From: Globicatella sulfidifaciens DSM 15739
Lineage (GTDB): Bacteria > Bacillota > Bacilli > Lactobacillales > Aerococcaceae
Assembly (NCBI RefSeq): GCF_900167405.1
Contig: NZ_FUWO01000007.1
Span: 1 to 64,000, forward strand
Direction: 5' to 3'
Length of the DNA: 64,000 nt
Shown here in pieces: positions 50,316 to 58,390 of the stretch. The notes below the pieces were generated by a model. It saw only the letters and a program-made list of their open reading frames with translations. It had not been told where the DNA came from and did no database searches. How positions within the stretch are numbered: position 1 is the stretch's first letter; every line of letters starts with the position of its first letter. A program made the position numbers and the translations under genes.

Positions 50316-51455
50316 CTAAAAGTTAACGTAATTAGCAAATTTTTGAGCCATATTTTCTTCTTGTTTTTTAGTAAAATGAGCATACACTTTTGTTGTGATT
50401 TCAAGAGAACTATGCCCAAGTCGGTTTTGTATTTCTTGCATATTAAAACCAGCTTCAAACATAAGAGAACATGCTGTATGTCGAAATCCATGTAACTTAA
50501 TACATTTAAAATTATTAGTTTCGCAAATAGACTTCAAACGGTGATTAATTGTCATTTTAGAAAGTAATTCATTGTTAATAGGGTTAGTAAATAAAAATTG
50601 ATCTTCATTGTTTGAATTATGACCGAATCTAAATAATTCTTTTCTTTGTTCTAATTGCCAACGTTTTATGGCTTTGATGGTGTTATCATCTAAGCTTATA
50701 ACTCGAAGGCTTTTTTTAGTTTTAGGCTCTTGAATCAAAACACGCTGTTTAATACCATAAGCAACAGTCTTATTTACTGATAATGTTTTGTTTTTGAAAT
50801 CTATGTCTTTATATTGCAAGGCCATCAATTCGCCTTTTCTTATGCCTGTAAAGGCTAGAATTCGAAAAATGGCATAATACATTATGTCATCCTCAACAAG
50901 CTTCAGGAACTCAATTAATTCCTCTTTTGTATAATACAAATCTTCTTCATTGGTGGTATCTGGTTTCGCTTTAGGCAATTTAACATGCTTAAATGGATTA
51001 TCTTTGATAGCCCCACTAACCACAGCATAATCGAAAATTTGCGTCATATAACAATAGTATTTGCGATAGGTAGCATATTTATCATACCAATCATTAACTA
51101 TCTTCTGCGCTGTTTTAATCGTGAATTTTGATAACTTCATTTTACCGTATTTTTCTAATATTCCTTTTTTAACGATTGAAGTAACAACATTCAATGAACT
51201 TTCCCTAACTGTAAGTCGATATTGTTCATACCAGCCTTCATAGGCATCCATTACAGTTAGATTGCTACCAGTATTCTTGCCATGCTGTTGATAATTAGCT
51301 ATGGCTAAGCGTTGAGCCTTTGTTGCTTCACGATGTGTTTTAAAACCTCTTTTCGTGGCAAATAATTGCTTTCCAGTTATTGGATCAGTACCAAGATAAC
51401 ATGTGTACATGTAGTATTTTTTATTATCTGATTTTTTTGTGTATTCTTTAATCAT
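50316..51455 (-). CDS. int: tyrosine-type site-specific integrase
   Basis: The phage-type integrase has 379 residues. The N-terminal AP2-like arm-binding domain (YYMYTCYLGTDPITGKQLFA, about 14-33) is followed by a SAM-like core-binding domain (about 65-160). The catalytic domain has Arg in LAFTGIRKGELMALQYKDI (about 204-222), His-x-x-Arg in LHGFRHTACSLM (about 320-331), His in RLGHSSLEIT (about 344-353) and the Tyr in TKVYAHF (about 355-361). It would recombine the 16-bp att core. Its stop codon overlaps a 16-mer (TGATAAAGCAATTGCT) that recurs near the right end. Confidence 0.95.
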   Translation of the reverse strand: MIKEYTKKSDNKKYYMYTCYLGTDPITGKQLFATKRGFKTHREATKAQRLAIANYQQHGKNTGSNLTVMDAYEGWYEQYRLTVRESSLNVVTSIVKKGILEKYGKMKLSKFTIKTAQKIVNDWYDKYATYRKYYCYMTQIFDYAVVSGAIKDNPFKHVKLPKAKPDTTNEEDLYYTKEELIEFLKLVEDDIMYYAIFRILAFTGIRKGELMALQYKDIDFKNKTLSVNKTVAYGIKQRVLIQEPKTKKSLRVISLDDNTIKAIKRWQLEQRKELFRFGHNSNNEDQFLFTNPINNELLSKMTINHRLKSICETNNFKCIKLHGFRHTACSLMFEAGFNMQEIQNRLGHSSLEITTKVYAHFTKKQEENMAQKFANYVNF

Positions 51456-51507
51456 TTATATTTTCCTTTCGTATCCACGACCAAGTGTTTTTGAAAGGTT
51501 AATGAAT

Positions 51508-52266
51508 TTAATATATATATTGCGGATTTTTAATAAGTTTGAACCATGCATCATAGGTTAATTTTAAGTTAGTATTCCAATCGTGATTAAGATGGATAAC
51601 ATTAATTAGTTTTTCATTTGTGATATTATGCAAGTTGTCAACTTCTTTATTATTAATCTCAATAATAAGATTATCATATTGAGATACATCAAAATTTATA
51701 TCAGAAACAGTTAAATCTTTTTTATTAACTAACACATAAATAACATTATTATAAATATAAAATTTGTACTTAGGGTTAGTTTCTAATTCTTCAATTTTTT
51801 CTTCTTTATACTCTATAGAAGCACCTAGTGACCCATTTATACTAAGTGCTTCTTCAGGTTCTAGTTCGCCTTTTGATAGCAAGTAATTATTGTAGTCGAT
51901 TTCTGATTGAATTGAAATAATTTCTTTTTTTAATCCATCAATAAGTGTTGTTTTATTATTTATAAAACTCTCTGTTTCATTAGAATTTTCCCTTGCCTTA
52001 ATAGTTTCAATTATTAGGTTTCTAAATTCATCCAATTCTTCTCCTGTATCAAAAGTCATTATTTCTTCTTTTACTCCATACAATAATTCATAAACAGTTG
52101 TTTCTAGTTTATTTGCTAATTTTTGAACAGTTTGGACACTAGGATTTTTTCTATTATTCTCTAAATCACCTAAATATGATCTAGAAATATTAAGAAGATT
52201 AGCAAAATCCTCCTGGTTCATTTTTTTGCTTGTTCTAATTTTTTTTAAGTTTTCACCTAGGCTCAA
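51508..52266 (-). CDS. XRE-family repressor of the element (Stl-like position)
   Basis: The 252-residue protein has an N-terminal XRE helix-turn-helix (KKIRTSKKMNQEDFANLLNI, then SRSYLGDLENNRKNPS, about 8-44). A coiled-coil region follows (about 100-165), then a C-terminal domain without the S24 peptidase motif. It is therefore not a RecA-cleavable CI repressor, and release by a helper-phage protein, as for SaPI Stl, is plausible inference. It is divergent from the Cro-like gene, with operator-like repeats in between. AGGAGG precedes the ATG on the minus strand. Confidence 0.85.
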   Translation of the reverse strand: MSLGENLKKIRTSKKMNQEDFANLLNISRSYLGDLENNRKNPSVQTVQKLANKLETTVYELLYGVKEEIMTFDTGEELDEFRNLIIETIKARENSNETESFINNKTTLIDGLKKEIISIQSEIDYNNYLLSKGELEPEEALSINGSLGASIEYKEEKIEELETNPKYKFYIYNNVIYVLVNKKDLTVSDINFDVSQYDNLIIEINNKEVDNLHNITNEKLINVIHLNHDWNTNLKLTYDAWFKLIKNPQYIY

Positions 52267-52301
52267 TATTACACCTCCTCTTTACTATATAATACAATTA
52301 A

Positions 52302-52379
52302 TGACGCCGATTGTAAATAACTATTGACGCCGATAGAATAAAAATGTATACTGTAAATATAAAGACGCCGATAGTGTCA
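52302..52379. promoter_or_regulatory. divergent promoters with repeated operators
   Basis: Three copies of a TGACGCCGATAG-type motif lie at 52302, 52325 and 52363. The leftward promoter is TTTACA (52316-52311) with TATTAT 17 nt on. The rightward promoter is TTGACG (52324-52329) with TATACT (52347-52352), also 17 nt apart. Copies 1 and 2 overlap the two -35 boxes. The third copy lies just after the rightward start. A fourth copy lies at 52609-52625. Confidence 0.8.
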
Positions 52380-52399
52380 GAAGTAAAGGAGGTGTATTA

Positions 52400-52642
52400 A
52401 TGGAACTAAATTATAATAAATTCGTTCAAAGTATGAGTGAGGCAATGATAATTGGTAGAAAAAGAAAAAAACTAAATCAATCAGAAGTAGCAAAGTTATT
52501 AGGAATATCAAGGGGACATTATTCCGATTTGGAAAATGGGAAAACTATCCCAAGTTTGGTTGTTGCTTTAAAAATAAATGAAATATTTCCTTTTTTTTCT
52601 CTTATAAATGACGCCGATAGAGTCAGTAAAGATTTATCATAA
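52400..52642 (+). CDS. Cro-like XRE DNA-binding protein
   Basis: The 80-residue protein consists almost entirely of one XRE helix-turn-helix (RKRKKLNQSEVAKLLGISRG, HYSDLENGKTIPSL, about 20-53). It is the first gene of the rightward operon. AAGGAGG lies before the ATG. Its last codons contain the fourth operator-like copy. It probably counters the leftward repressor, as Cro does. Confidence 0.85.
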   Translation: MELNYNKFVQSMSEAMIIGRKRKKLNQSEVAKLLGISRGHYSDLENGKTIPSLVVALKINEIFPFFSLINDADRVSKDLS

Positions 52643-52674
52643 ACTAAAATTATCGTTACTGAAGGAGAGGTATT

Positions 52675-52857
52675 ATGAAAAATAAAAATATACACAAAAT
52701 TATAATTTCACTTTGTACTGTAACATTATTGATTTTGTCTATTTCTAAAATGCTAACGGCTATTTCCGATAGATATGAATCTGTCAATTACTGCTATATG
52801 TTAATGTATGGACGAATCGAAGAAGAAAGGGGTGATATTGAATGTTGGAAAGAGTAG
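52675..52857 (+). CDS. small membrane protein
   Basis: The 60-residue protein has one hydrophobic segment (IIISLCTVTLLILSISKML, about 9-27) and a charged C-terminus. GGAGAGG lies before the ATG. It overlaps the next start by 16 nt. Function unknown. Confidence 0.6.
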   Translation: MKNKNIHKIIISLCTVTLLILSISKMLTAISDRYESVNYCYMLMYGRIEEERGDIECWKE

Positions 52858-53135
52858 AGCAGCCACAATTACAAGTGATTTTACCTAAGGAAATCGAACA
52901 ACAGATTTATCAAGTGTATTTAAGTATAGCAAGTAAAGCAGTTGATGATGTTACTAAGAATATAACGGTCAATCGTCGTTATTTAAATAAAAAGCAATTA
53001 GCTAAGTATTTTCAATGTAGTCCGTTAGTAATTGATGATTGGGTAAAGAACGGGCTTAAATCGTTTAATAAAGGACGAGAAATTATGTTTGATATGCATG
53101 ATGTAGAAGAATTTTTAGAAACATTAAAGTATTAA
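52842..53135 (+). CDS. excisionase-like helix-turn-helix protein
   Basis: The 97-residue protein has a C-terminal MerR/excisionase-type fold: YLNKKQLAKYFQCSPLVIDD (about 47-66), then FNKGREIMFDMHDVEEFLET. Such proteins steer the integrase towards excision. GGGGTGA lies before the ATG. The position early in the rightward operon fits a role in excision, though it could also be a replication or transcription accessory protein. Confidence 0.75.
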   Translation: MLERVEQPQLQVILPKEIEQQIYQVYLSIASKAVDDVTKNITVNRRYLNKKQLAKYFQCSPLVIDDWVKNGLKSFNKGREIMFDMHDVEEFLETLKY

Positions 53136-53161
53136 AAATAACCACGACCAAGTGTAGACAC

Positions 53162-53225
53162 AAAAAAAGCATTCGAAAGACGGCAATCTCTCAAATGCTA
53201 GGGTAGTTATATATACCTTAACTAT
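53162..53225 (-). ncRNA. candidate antisense RNA ahead of the replication genes
   Basis: On the minus strand an extended -10 (TGG-TACAAT, 53239-53231) precedes two hairpins: one from ATAGTTA/TAACTAC, and a terminator AGCATT...AATGCT followed by seven T (53168-53162). The product would be about 60-65 nt and complementary to the leader of the rightward replication genes, like countertranscript RNAs of plasmids. The -35 is weak. Confidence 0.5.
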
Positions 53226-53264
53226 CCTCTATTGTACCATATTATATGAAAAGAGGAAATGAGA

Positions 53265-53498
53265 ATGGAAAAAGAAAAAGCAACTGAACTAGGTAACAAA
53301 CTGGCGAATCATCTTAAAATAATGGAACTGTATCAACAACAAATTGATGCATTGTCATTTGAATCTAGTGATAGTTTTCAACGAATTGCTCGAGCAGAGT
53401 TAATTAAAAAGTTCTTAGATACTCAATTTGAGTACAACCAAACGATAATGGAAGATTTAACAGATATTTACATGTTATTGATGGGTCACCAACAATAA
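53265..53498 (+). CDS. small helical protein
   Basis: The 77-residue, probably all-helical protein begins MEKEKATELGNKLANHLKIM. The ATG at 53265 follows AAGAGGA at 7 nt; an ATG six nt earlier is too close to it. It lies between the excisionase-like and helicase genes, behind the candidate antisense RNA. Function unknown. Confidence 0.65.
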   Translation: MEKEKATELGNKLANHLKIMELYQQQIDALSFESSDSFQRIARAELIKKFLDTQFEYNQTIMEDLTDIYMLLMGHQQ

Positions 53499-53529
53499 AA
53501 ATGAATCAATTCAAATTGGAGGTGATAGT

Positions 53530-55176
53530 TTGAACTATGATAATATTGATGCTAAATATTTAACAGATGAACTGAATGTTATAAAACAAAACATTGATAA
53601 TGTAAGTCGAACAAAGAATTTAGCAACAATAAAAGATATATTAAATAAAATATTCTTTGTCGATATAAATGATATGTTCCAAGTTGCAGAAAATATTGGG
53701 GAAGCCTATGTAAGTAGATTTAGAAGGGAACCCGATATTTATAGTAATGTTCCTTTATCATACATTATCGAACCAAAAGAACTTGGTGCTTTCTTCGGTA
53801 TCTTGTATACGAAAAAGGATAAAGACGGAAACGAGACTAAGCACAGCAAGACTGAATACTTTAATAATTATGCTAGGTTTTTCATTGACTTAGCTTCAAA
53901 TAAGGTTATTTATTCAAAAAAAATAAAAACTTTTGTCGTTGTTAAGGAACATAGTTTTAAGCCATTAAAACATGATAATTTTAATGAATATTACCCCGTT
54001 GGTAAAAATTTCGCTTTCCACATTGATGATTTTTTCGATGTAGCCTTAGAACTTTATTCAGATCATATGCAAATGAGACATTCATACCAATTGTTAGAAT
54101 ATTCAATTTCGGGCAAAGATTGGCGCTTTGATTGCGAACGGTTAGTAATGAAGCACGAGCCACCAAAAGAAAATGAATTGTTCTTTGAATACTTTGATGT
54201 TGCAAATGATGATCTAAATATTACATTCGCTGATAGCATGCTTACTAATATTGCGAATGAAAGTGAGAGCCTTAATAACATTAGATTGTTACATGCTTAT
54301 ATATTGTTGAGGAAAATGAAGTTAATTCCATCTGAAAAGTGGTTCTTACTTAAGGACTTCGGACGAACTGGAAAGGGACTATATATGAGGACTTTAAATG
54401 AAATTTTTAAAGTTAACCCCGTCAATATGGATGCTCTTGTTAACAATCAAGGCGCTTCAACAGAAAATGCTTGGCTTTCATTCATGGGCGCTGATGTAGC
54501 CCACGCTAACGAATCGGGTTCAATTGATACTAAAGGCATGCGAGTGTTAAGGAAAATCGCAACAGGTGAAATAATAACAGGAAGATCATTAGGAAAAAAT
54601 GCCGTAAGTTTTAAAAATGAATCTGTATTAGTTTTAGACACAAACGAAAACGTGGATATAGGCGATATTACTGCGAATACCTCTAGAACTGTAAAAATAG
54701 CCTTTAAAGACCGTCCAAAGAATGAATCGAGTAAAGATAGGCATGAATACTTTAAACCGTATTGGGACTTTATTGAGCCGAATAATGAGTTATCTTTAAT
54801 TGCTTCCGTTTCCTTTCTAATAAATAGTTTAAACTATCTTAACGAAATAGGTGGGAAGTTTATATTTAAAGATACGGTGCTAAAAAATTATGCAAGTGCT
54901 GAAGATTTAACGGAAACACAACGAATTATTATATTAACTATTGCGCAACATGGTTTTATACTTGCCAAAGACGAGATTCTTAAAGCGGCTATCTATGAAG
55001 ATTATGGCAACTTAAGATTTAAAGAAGCTAAAGAGGATATGAAGAAAATTGGTGTGGCGATCAATAAACCGAAATGGGTAGATGGATTGACTTGTAGGGT
55101 ACACAAAATAGGTGATAAAAAAATATTCGATGCTGCCTTAAAAATGTTAGAAGAATACGATAGTCAAAATAAATAA
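53530..55176 (+). CDS. SF3-type replication helicase/Rep of the element
   Basis: The 548-residue protein has a superfamily 3-like ATPase core. The P-loop is in LLKDFGRTGKGLYMRTL (about 268-284), a Walker B-like segment in FMGADVAHANESG (about 318-330), and a sensor-type Asn in VLVLDTNENVDIGD (about 370-383). This resembles helicases of phages and satellites that open an origin for replication. The TTG start is preceded by GGAGGTGATAG. A repeat-rich noncoding region, the likely origin, follows directly. Confidence 0.8.
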   Translation: MNYDNIDAKYLTDELNVIKQNIDNVSRTKNLATIKDILNKIFFVDINDMFQVAENIGEAYVSRFRREPDIYSNVPLSYIIEPKELGAFFGILYTKKDKDGNETKHSKTEYFNNYARFFIDLASNKVIYSKKIKTFVVVKEHSFKPLKHDNFNEYYPVGKNFAFHIDDFFDVALELYSDHMQMRHSYQLLEYSISGKDWRFDCERLVMKHEPPKENELFFEYFDVANDDLNITFADSMLTNIANESESLNNIRLLHAYILLRKMKLIPSEKWFLLKDFGRTGKGLYMRTLNEIFKVNPVNMDALVNNQGASTENAWLSFMGADVAHANESGSIDTKGMRVLRKIATGEIITGRSLGKNAVSFKNESVLVLDTNENVDIGDITANTSRTVKIAFKDRPKNESSKDRHEYFKPYWDFIEPNNELSLIASVSFLINSLNYLNEIGGKFIFKDTVLKNYASAEDLTETQRIIILTIAQHGFILAKDEILKAAIYEDYGNLRFKEAKEDMKKIGVAINKPKWVDGLTCRVHKIGDKKIFDAALKMLEEYDSQNK

Positions 55177-55450
55177 ATCATTACTCTTAATAAGAGTAAG
55201 TGGCGGAAATCCTTACTCTTATTAATTTTTCGCAAGAGTAAGCCTTACATAAAATTACATTTAAAAATACGCTTAAAAGATTGATATATCAATATCTTAC
55301 TCTTATTACTATAACCTCTAAGACTACTGTATTTTATTTTTAAAGAATGGCTTTAAATCAACGTTTTCTATTTTTTTTATAAAATTCTTCTTTAGGGGTA
55401 TCGAATTAAGCGTAAGGTCATAAAATAGCTAAATAATTGCAAGTCAATAA
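55177..55450. other. iteron-rich noncoding region, candidate replication origin
   Basis: TTACTCTTA occurs at 55181, 55213 and 55297, and its complement (T)AAGAGTAA at 55191 and 55234: five copies in 125 bp, the first two forming a perfect palindrome. AT-rich stretches follow (55335-55390) that could unwind. It lies between the helicase and primase genes and contains no reading frame. Confidence 0.7.
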
Positions 55451-55471
55451 ATGGCAAATAGGGGTGGAAAA

Positions 55472-56263
55472 ATGAATGGATATGAACTAGCTATAGAGCT
55501 ATCGGAATATGGTTTACAAGTAATACCACTAGACAAACAAAAGAAGCCAATTGTTTCATTTAAAGATAAAACCATTGATCAAGAATTTATCAATCGCAAT
55601 ATAGAATCTTATTCAAAAGTATCAGCACTAGGAATGTTAACTCGTGGGGTGTGGTGTATCGATATTGATTTGCACGGTGTCAATGGGTTTGAATCATTAA
55701 AGCGAAACCCGTACTATGATGAATTGGTTGAAAATGCCAAAAATACGCTAGTACAAAGCACTCCGAGTGGTGGGAAACATATTATATTCAAGAAGCGAAA
55801 CGGCATTGAATACAGCCAAAAAATTGGGTATTTAGACGGTGTAGATATTAAGGCGCACTATAACAATTACTTTGTTTTTGGTGGAAGTGTTACTAAAAAA
55901 GGTAAATATGAAATTACGAATCTATTTGAGCCAAACTTTTATGATGGTGAATTTGAGAACCACATTTTTTCAATACGAGGTAATTTTGAAGAACAGAAGT
56001 TTAATAAATATTCAGTTGCAGCAACATTGGTTAATTATGACTTTTCACATTTAACAGGTTCAGGAGGGCTAGGTAAGAAAGCTTACGAGCGAATTATTAA
56101 AGGTGAATCGATTGAAAGGAACAATGATTTGTATCTTGCTTCAAGTTATGCAAAGCAATGCGGCAAGCCAATTGAACCGTTAAAAAAATTAATCGGTAGC
56201 GTTAAGAACGGTGATGTGTTTACTGAATCTGAATGGATAGCGACAGTTGAAAGTGCAAACTAA
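55472..56263 (+). CDS. primase-polymerase (Prim-Pol domain protein)
   Basis: The 263-residue protein has the bifunctional primase/polymerase fold. YGLQVIPLDKQKKPIVSFKD (about 13-32) is the N-terminal signature. The metal-binding pair is in GVWCIDIDLHGVNG (about 58-71), and STPSGGKHIIFKKR is at about 96-109. GVDIKAHYNNYFVFGGS follows at about 122-138. It would synthesise primers for element replication. The ATG at 55472 follows AGGGGTGG; an ATG 21 nt upstream lacks a Shine-Dalgarno sequence. It lies after the helicase gene, the reverse of the usual order. Confidence 0.8.
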   Translation: MNGYELAIELSEYGLQVIPLDKQKKPIVSFKDKTIDQEFINRNIESYSKVSALGMLTRGVWCIDIDLHGVNGFESLKRNPYYDELVENAKNTLVQSTPSGGKHIIFKKRNGIEYSQKIGYLDGVDIKAHYNNYFVFGGSVTKKGKYEITNLFEPNFYDGEFENHIFSIRGNFEEQKFNKYSVAATLVNYDFSHLTGSGGLGKKAYERIIKGESIERNNDLYLASSYAKQCGKPIEPLKKLIGSVKNGDVFTESEWIATVESAN

Positions 56264-56279
56264 ACAGGAGGAATAAGAT

Positions 56280-56477
56280 ATGGAAAAAGAAATTAAGCTA
56301 GAAGAAGTTCATAAAGAATTAAAGGAATTAAGAAAAGAAATGGTGAAACTGAACAAAAGAATCGATCTTGAGAGTAACAAGCTTTATAACGTGATTGATA
56401 ATGTTGAGTTTCAACTAATCAATAAAATAGAAGAAAACCACATGGATTTAGAATTTCAAATAGCATCAGTCTTATAA
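56280..56477 (+). CDS. small coiled-coil protein
   Basis: The 65-residue, highly charged protein is predicted to be one long coiled coil (EEVHKELKELRKEMVKLNKR). GGAGG lies before the ATG. Function unknown. Confidence 0.65.
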   Translation: MEKEIKLEEVHKELKELRKEMVKLNKRIDLESNKLYNVIDNVEFQLINKIEENHMDLEFQIASVL

Positions 56478-56524
56478 AATGGCAGCCTTAATTAAAGAGA
56501 ATCTAAATAAAGGAGTAGTTAGAA

Positions 56525-56818
56525 GTGAGAAAAGAATACGAATTGAAGTTTAAGACGGTAGGAACTGATTCAAAAGAAATAATCGAGTTGTCGCATTATC
56601 AGGAAGTTTATACAGATAAGGATTCGGCTGTTTTAGAAACAGAAGTGGACTCAATTCATTTTGATGAAGTAATATCAGCAATCGCTCATGATTTTGAATA
56701 TGATCCGATTTTTGAACATTATCTTCACATGGGTTGTTACGATTTCCCCGATATTTCTTTTGAGTTGATGGAAGAAGATAAGTTAACGAGAGTAACCATT
56801 AAATTTTACGCAATCTAG
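56525..56818 (+). CDS. hypothetical acidic protein
   Basis: The 97-residue protein is rich in Asp and Glu with alternating strands (KEIIELSHYQEVYTDKDSAV). A GTG start follows AAAGGAG. I do not recognise a family. It is acidic and small, as phage anti-host or DNA-mimic proteins often are, but that is only a remark. Confidence 0.6.
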   Translation: MRKEYELKFKTVGTDSKEIIELSHYQEVYTDKDSAVLETEVDSIHFDEVISAIAHDFEYDPIFEHYLHMGCYDFPDISFELMEEDKLTRVTIKFYAI

Positions 56819-56853
56819 AATTGTAAATCACAGTAGAAAAAGGAGTTTTAATA

Positions 56854-57099
56854 ATGGATCAACCAATGGCAAATCAAGCAAATTTTTGTGTAGTAGCAGC
56901 AGATAATTCATTGTCACCACAAATTAATCAAGGGGATGAAGTGTTTCTTGTTGATGCTACTGAATGGGCAGTTGGCGATATAGTGGCAGTTAGGGATTTA
57001 GACAACAATATAATGAGATTGAAGAAATTAGCAGCTAAAGATTTATCCGATAACCAGTTATTTGAAGGCAAAGCGATTGGAGTTTACAAACCGTTATAA
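56854..57099 (+). CDS. stand-alone S24-like (LexA/CI C-terminal) domain protein
   Basis: The 81-residue protein aligns by eye with the peptidase/dimerisation domain of CI and LexA. FCVVAADNSLSPQINQGDEV corresponds to the GDSMxPxIxDGD block with the serine nucleophile. AVGDIVAVRDLDNNIMRLKK corresponds to the block with the catalytic lysine, where Arg or a shifted Lys now stands. There is no helix-turn-helix. It may form mixed dimers with S24 repressors of helper phages or of the host. AAAGGAG lies before the ATG. Confidence 0.65.
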   Translation: MDQPMANQANFCVVAADNSLSPQINQGDEVFLVDATEWAVGDIVAVRDLDNNIMRLKKLAAKDLSDNQLFEGKAIGVYKPL

Positions 57100-57128
57100 A
57101 TCAGTGGAAAAGATAAGGGGTAGTTAAA

Positions 57129-57296
57129 ATGAAAAAGCAGATTATTTCAGAAGATTCAAAATCACTTACAGCCTTAGTTTTACATGAGTTGAACTTTCAG
57201 TTTTTGAAGGGGTATCAACCAACGTACATTGATAGAAATGGTTATTGCGTAACGTTATATTTCAAAAAAATAAAATTAAAAGAAGGTGCGATTTAA
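57129..57296 (+). CDS. small hypothetical protein
   Basis: The 55-residue protein begins MKKQIISEDSKSLTALVLHE. AAGGGG lies before the ATG. Its TAA overlaps the next ATG (TAATG). Function unknown. Confidence 0.6.
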   Translation: MKKQIISEDSKSLTALVLHELNFQFLKGYQPTYIDRNGYCVTLYFKKIKLKEGAI

Positions 57297-57445
57297 TGCA
57301 AAAATTAATGGAAAGTTTTATCAAATACAGAAAACATCCAATGTTTGAAAATGTTAGTGATGAATGTTTATTTCTCATCCTACAATTGCTATGGATTGAA
57401 GAACAAATGAAACCAGCTGTTGGCTTTGAACGAAGTATTGATTAG
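57296..57445 (+). CDS. small hypothetical protein
   Basis: The 49-residue protein begins MQKLMESFIKYRKHPMFENV. Its start overlaps the previous stop (TAATG) with AGAAGGTG upstream; a longer frame exists but lacks a Shine-Dalgarno sequence. Function unknown. Confidence 0.6.
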   Translation: MQKLMESFIKYRKHPMFENVSDECLFLILQLLWIEEQMKPAVGFERSID

Positions 57446-57454
57446 GAGATTCAT

Positions 57455-57697
57455 ATGGAAGATAGACTAATTGAACGGTTAAATAGTTTTGATAAACGCT
57501 TGGATGAACTTGAAAACGAAGTACAAAGACTAACTAATTTATTGAATGAGTTTGAACATGCAACTTTACAGATGGTTGATGAGAAAATAGAAAGTGCTAT
57601 GATTGGCACAGTTTCTGAAGATGATATTGATAATTTAGAGTGGGACTTGCGAGTTTGGACGGAGGGGCTAATTAATGAAAAAAGAAGCAACGATTAA
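57455..57697 (+). CDS. small coiled-coil protein
   Basis: The 80-residue protein has a helical heptad pattern (LNSFDKRLDELENEVQRLTN) and an acidic C-terminus. AGGAG lies before the ATG. It overlaps the next gene by 23 nt. Function unknown. Confidence 0.6.
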   Translation: MEDRLIERLNSFDKRLDELENEVQRLTNLLNEFEHATLQMVDEKIESAMIGTVSEDDIDNLEWDLRVWTEGLINEKRSND

Positions 57698-57827
57698 GAT
57701 TGGTGAAGAAACTTATTCTATGCCATTACCTAAATTTGGGGAAATCGTCATAAAATTCAACAATGGAGATTTAGTATTAATGGAACATAAAGAAACAATC
57801 AAACCAACTATTATAGATAAAAAATAA
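57675..57827 (+). CDS. small hypothetical protein
   Basis: The 50-residue protein begins MKKEATIKIGEETYSMPLPK. GGAGGGG stands ahead of the ATG inside the previous gene. It is beta-rich by pattern. Function unknown. Confidence 0.55.
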   Translation: MKKEATIKIGEETYSMPLPKFGEIVIKFNNGDLVLMEHKETIKPTIIDKK

Positions 57828-57901
57828 GCCGAATGGAACAACCATAGGACGAATGACTGAATAGAGTTATTTGTCCTATTTTATTTTTAAGAGGTGAGTG
57901 T

Positions 57902-58390
57902 GTGGATGACGAATTAATTGGAATGCTTAAAGACTACCTACAACTTCCCCAAAAGATACATATAATCGAATACAAACTAAAAACATACAGCAGATATTAC
58001 TACGCTACTCATTCTCTAATCGGAACGGTTATTTTCGATAGGGATTCAGGTGATTACCAAAGAACACGATCAGTAGAGCATTGTGTTGCTGAGATTATTG
58101 GAAAGGAAAATTCATTCAGAATCAACCTAAATAGCCTTAAGAAACGATTTGAATTGTTTACTCAAGGAATTACCTTAGATGAACAAACAAGCCTTAGAAA
58201 CGATTTATATGCTGATTTAGAGTTGTTGAAAAAAGCTACTGATTGGGTCATTGAATTAGAAGAGTACAATCAATTTCAAGAAGCAGCGTTAGAATTAAAA
58301 ATTGAAAATAGGATGTTCCAACTTCCAACAGCAGAAGATACTAAGAAGGTGGATGAGTTAGAAATGGAATTGGAGGTATTGTTTGGCTAA
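57902..58390 (+). CDS. hypothetical phage-type protein
   Basis: The 162-residue, mostly helical protein (SLRNDLYADLELLKKATDWV; charged C-terminal helix) has a GTG start after AAGAGGTGAG. It overlaps the next gene by 8 nt. No family recognised. The location before a sigma-like gene recalls the regulatory block of small phages and satellites. Confidence 0.6.
   Translation: MDDELIGMLKDYLQLPQKIHIIEYKLKTYSRYYYATHSLIGTVIFDRDSGDYQRTRSVEHCVAEIIGKENSFRINLNSLKKRFELFTQGITLDEQTSLRNDLYADLELLKKATDWVIELEEYNQFQEAALELKIENRMFQLPTAEDTKKVDELEMELEVLFG

Noticed and set aside
55177-55450. Palindromes here as ordinary terminators of the helicase gene
   Set aside because: No T run follows the first palindrome, and the same 9-mer recurs in both orientations at a distance, which suits iterons better.
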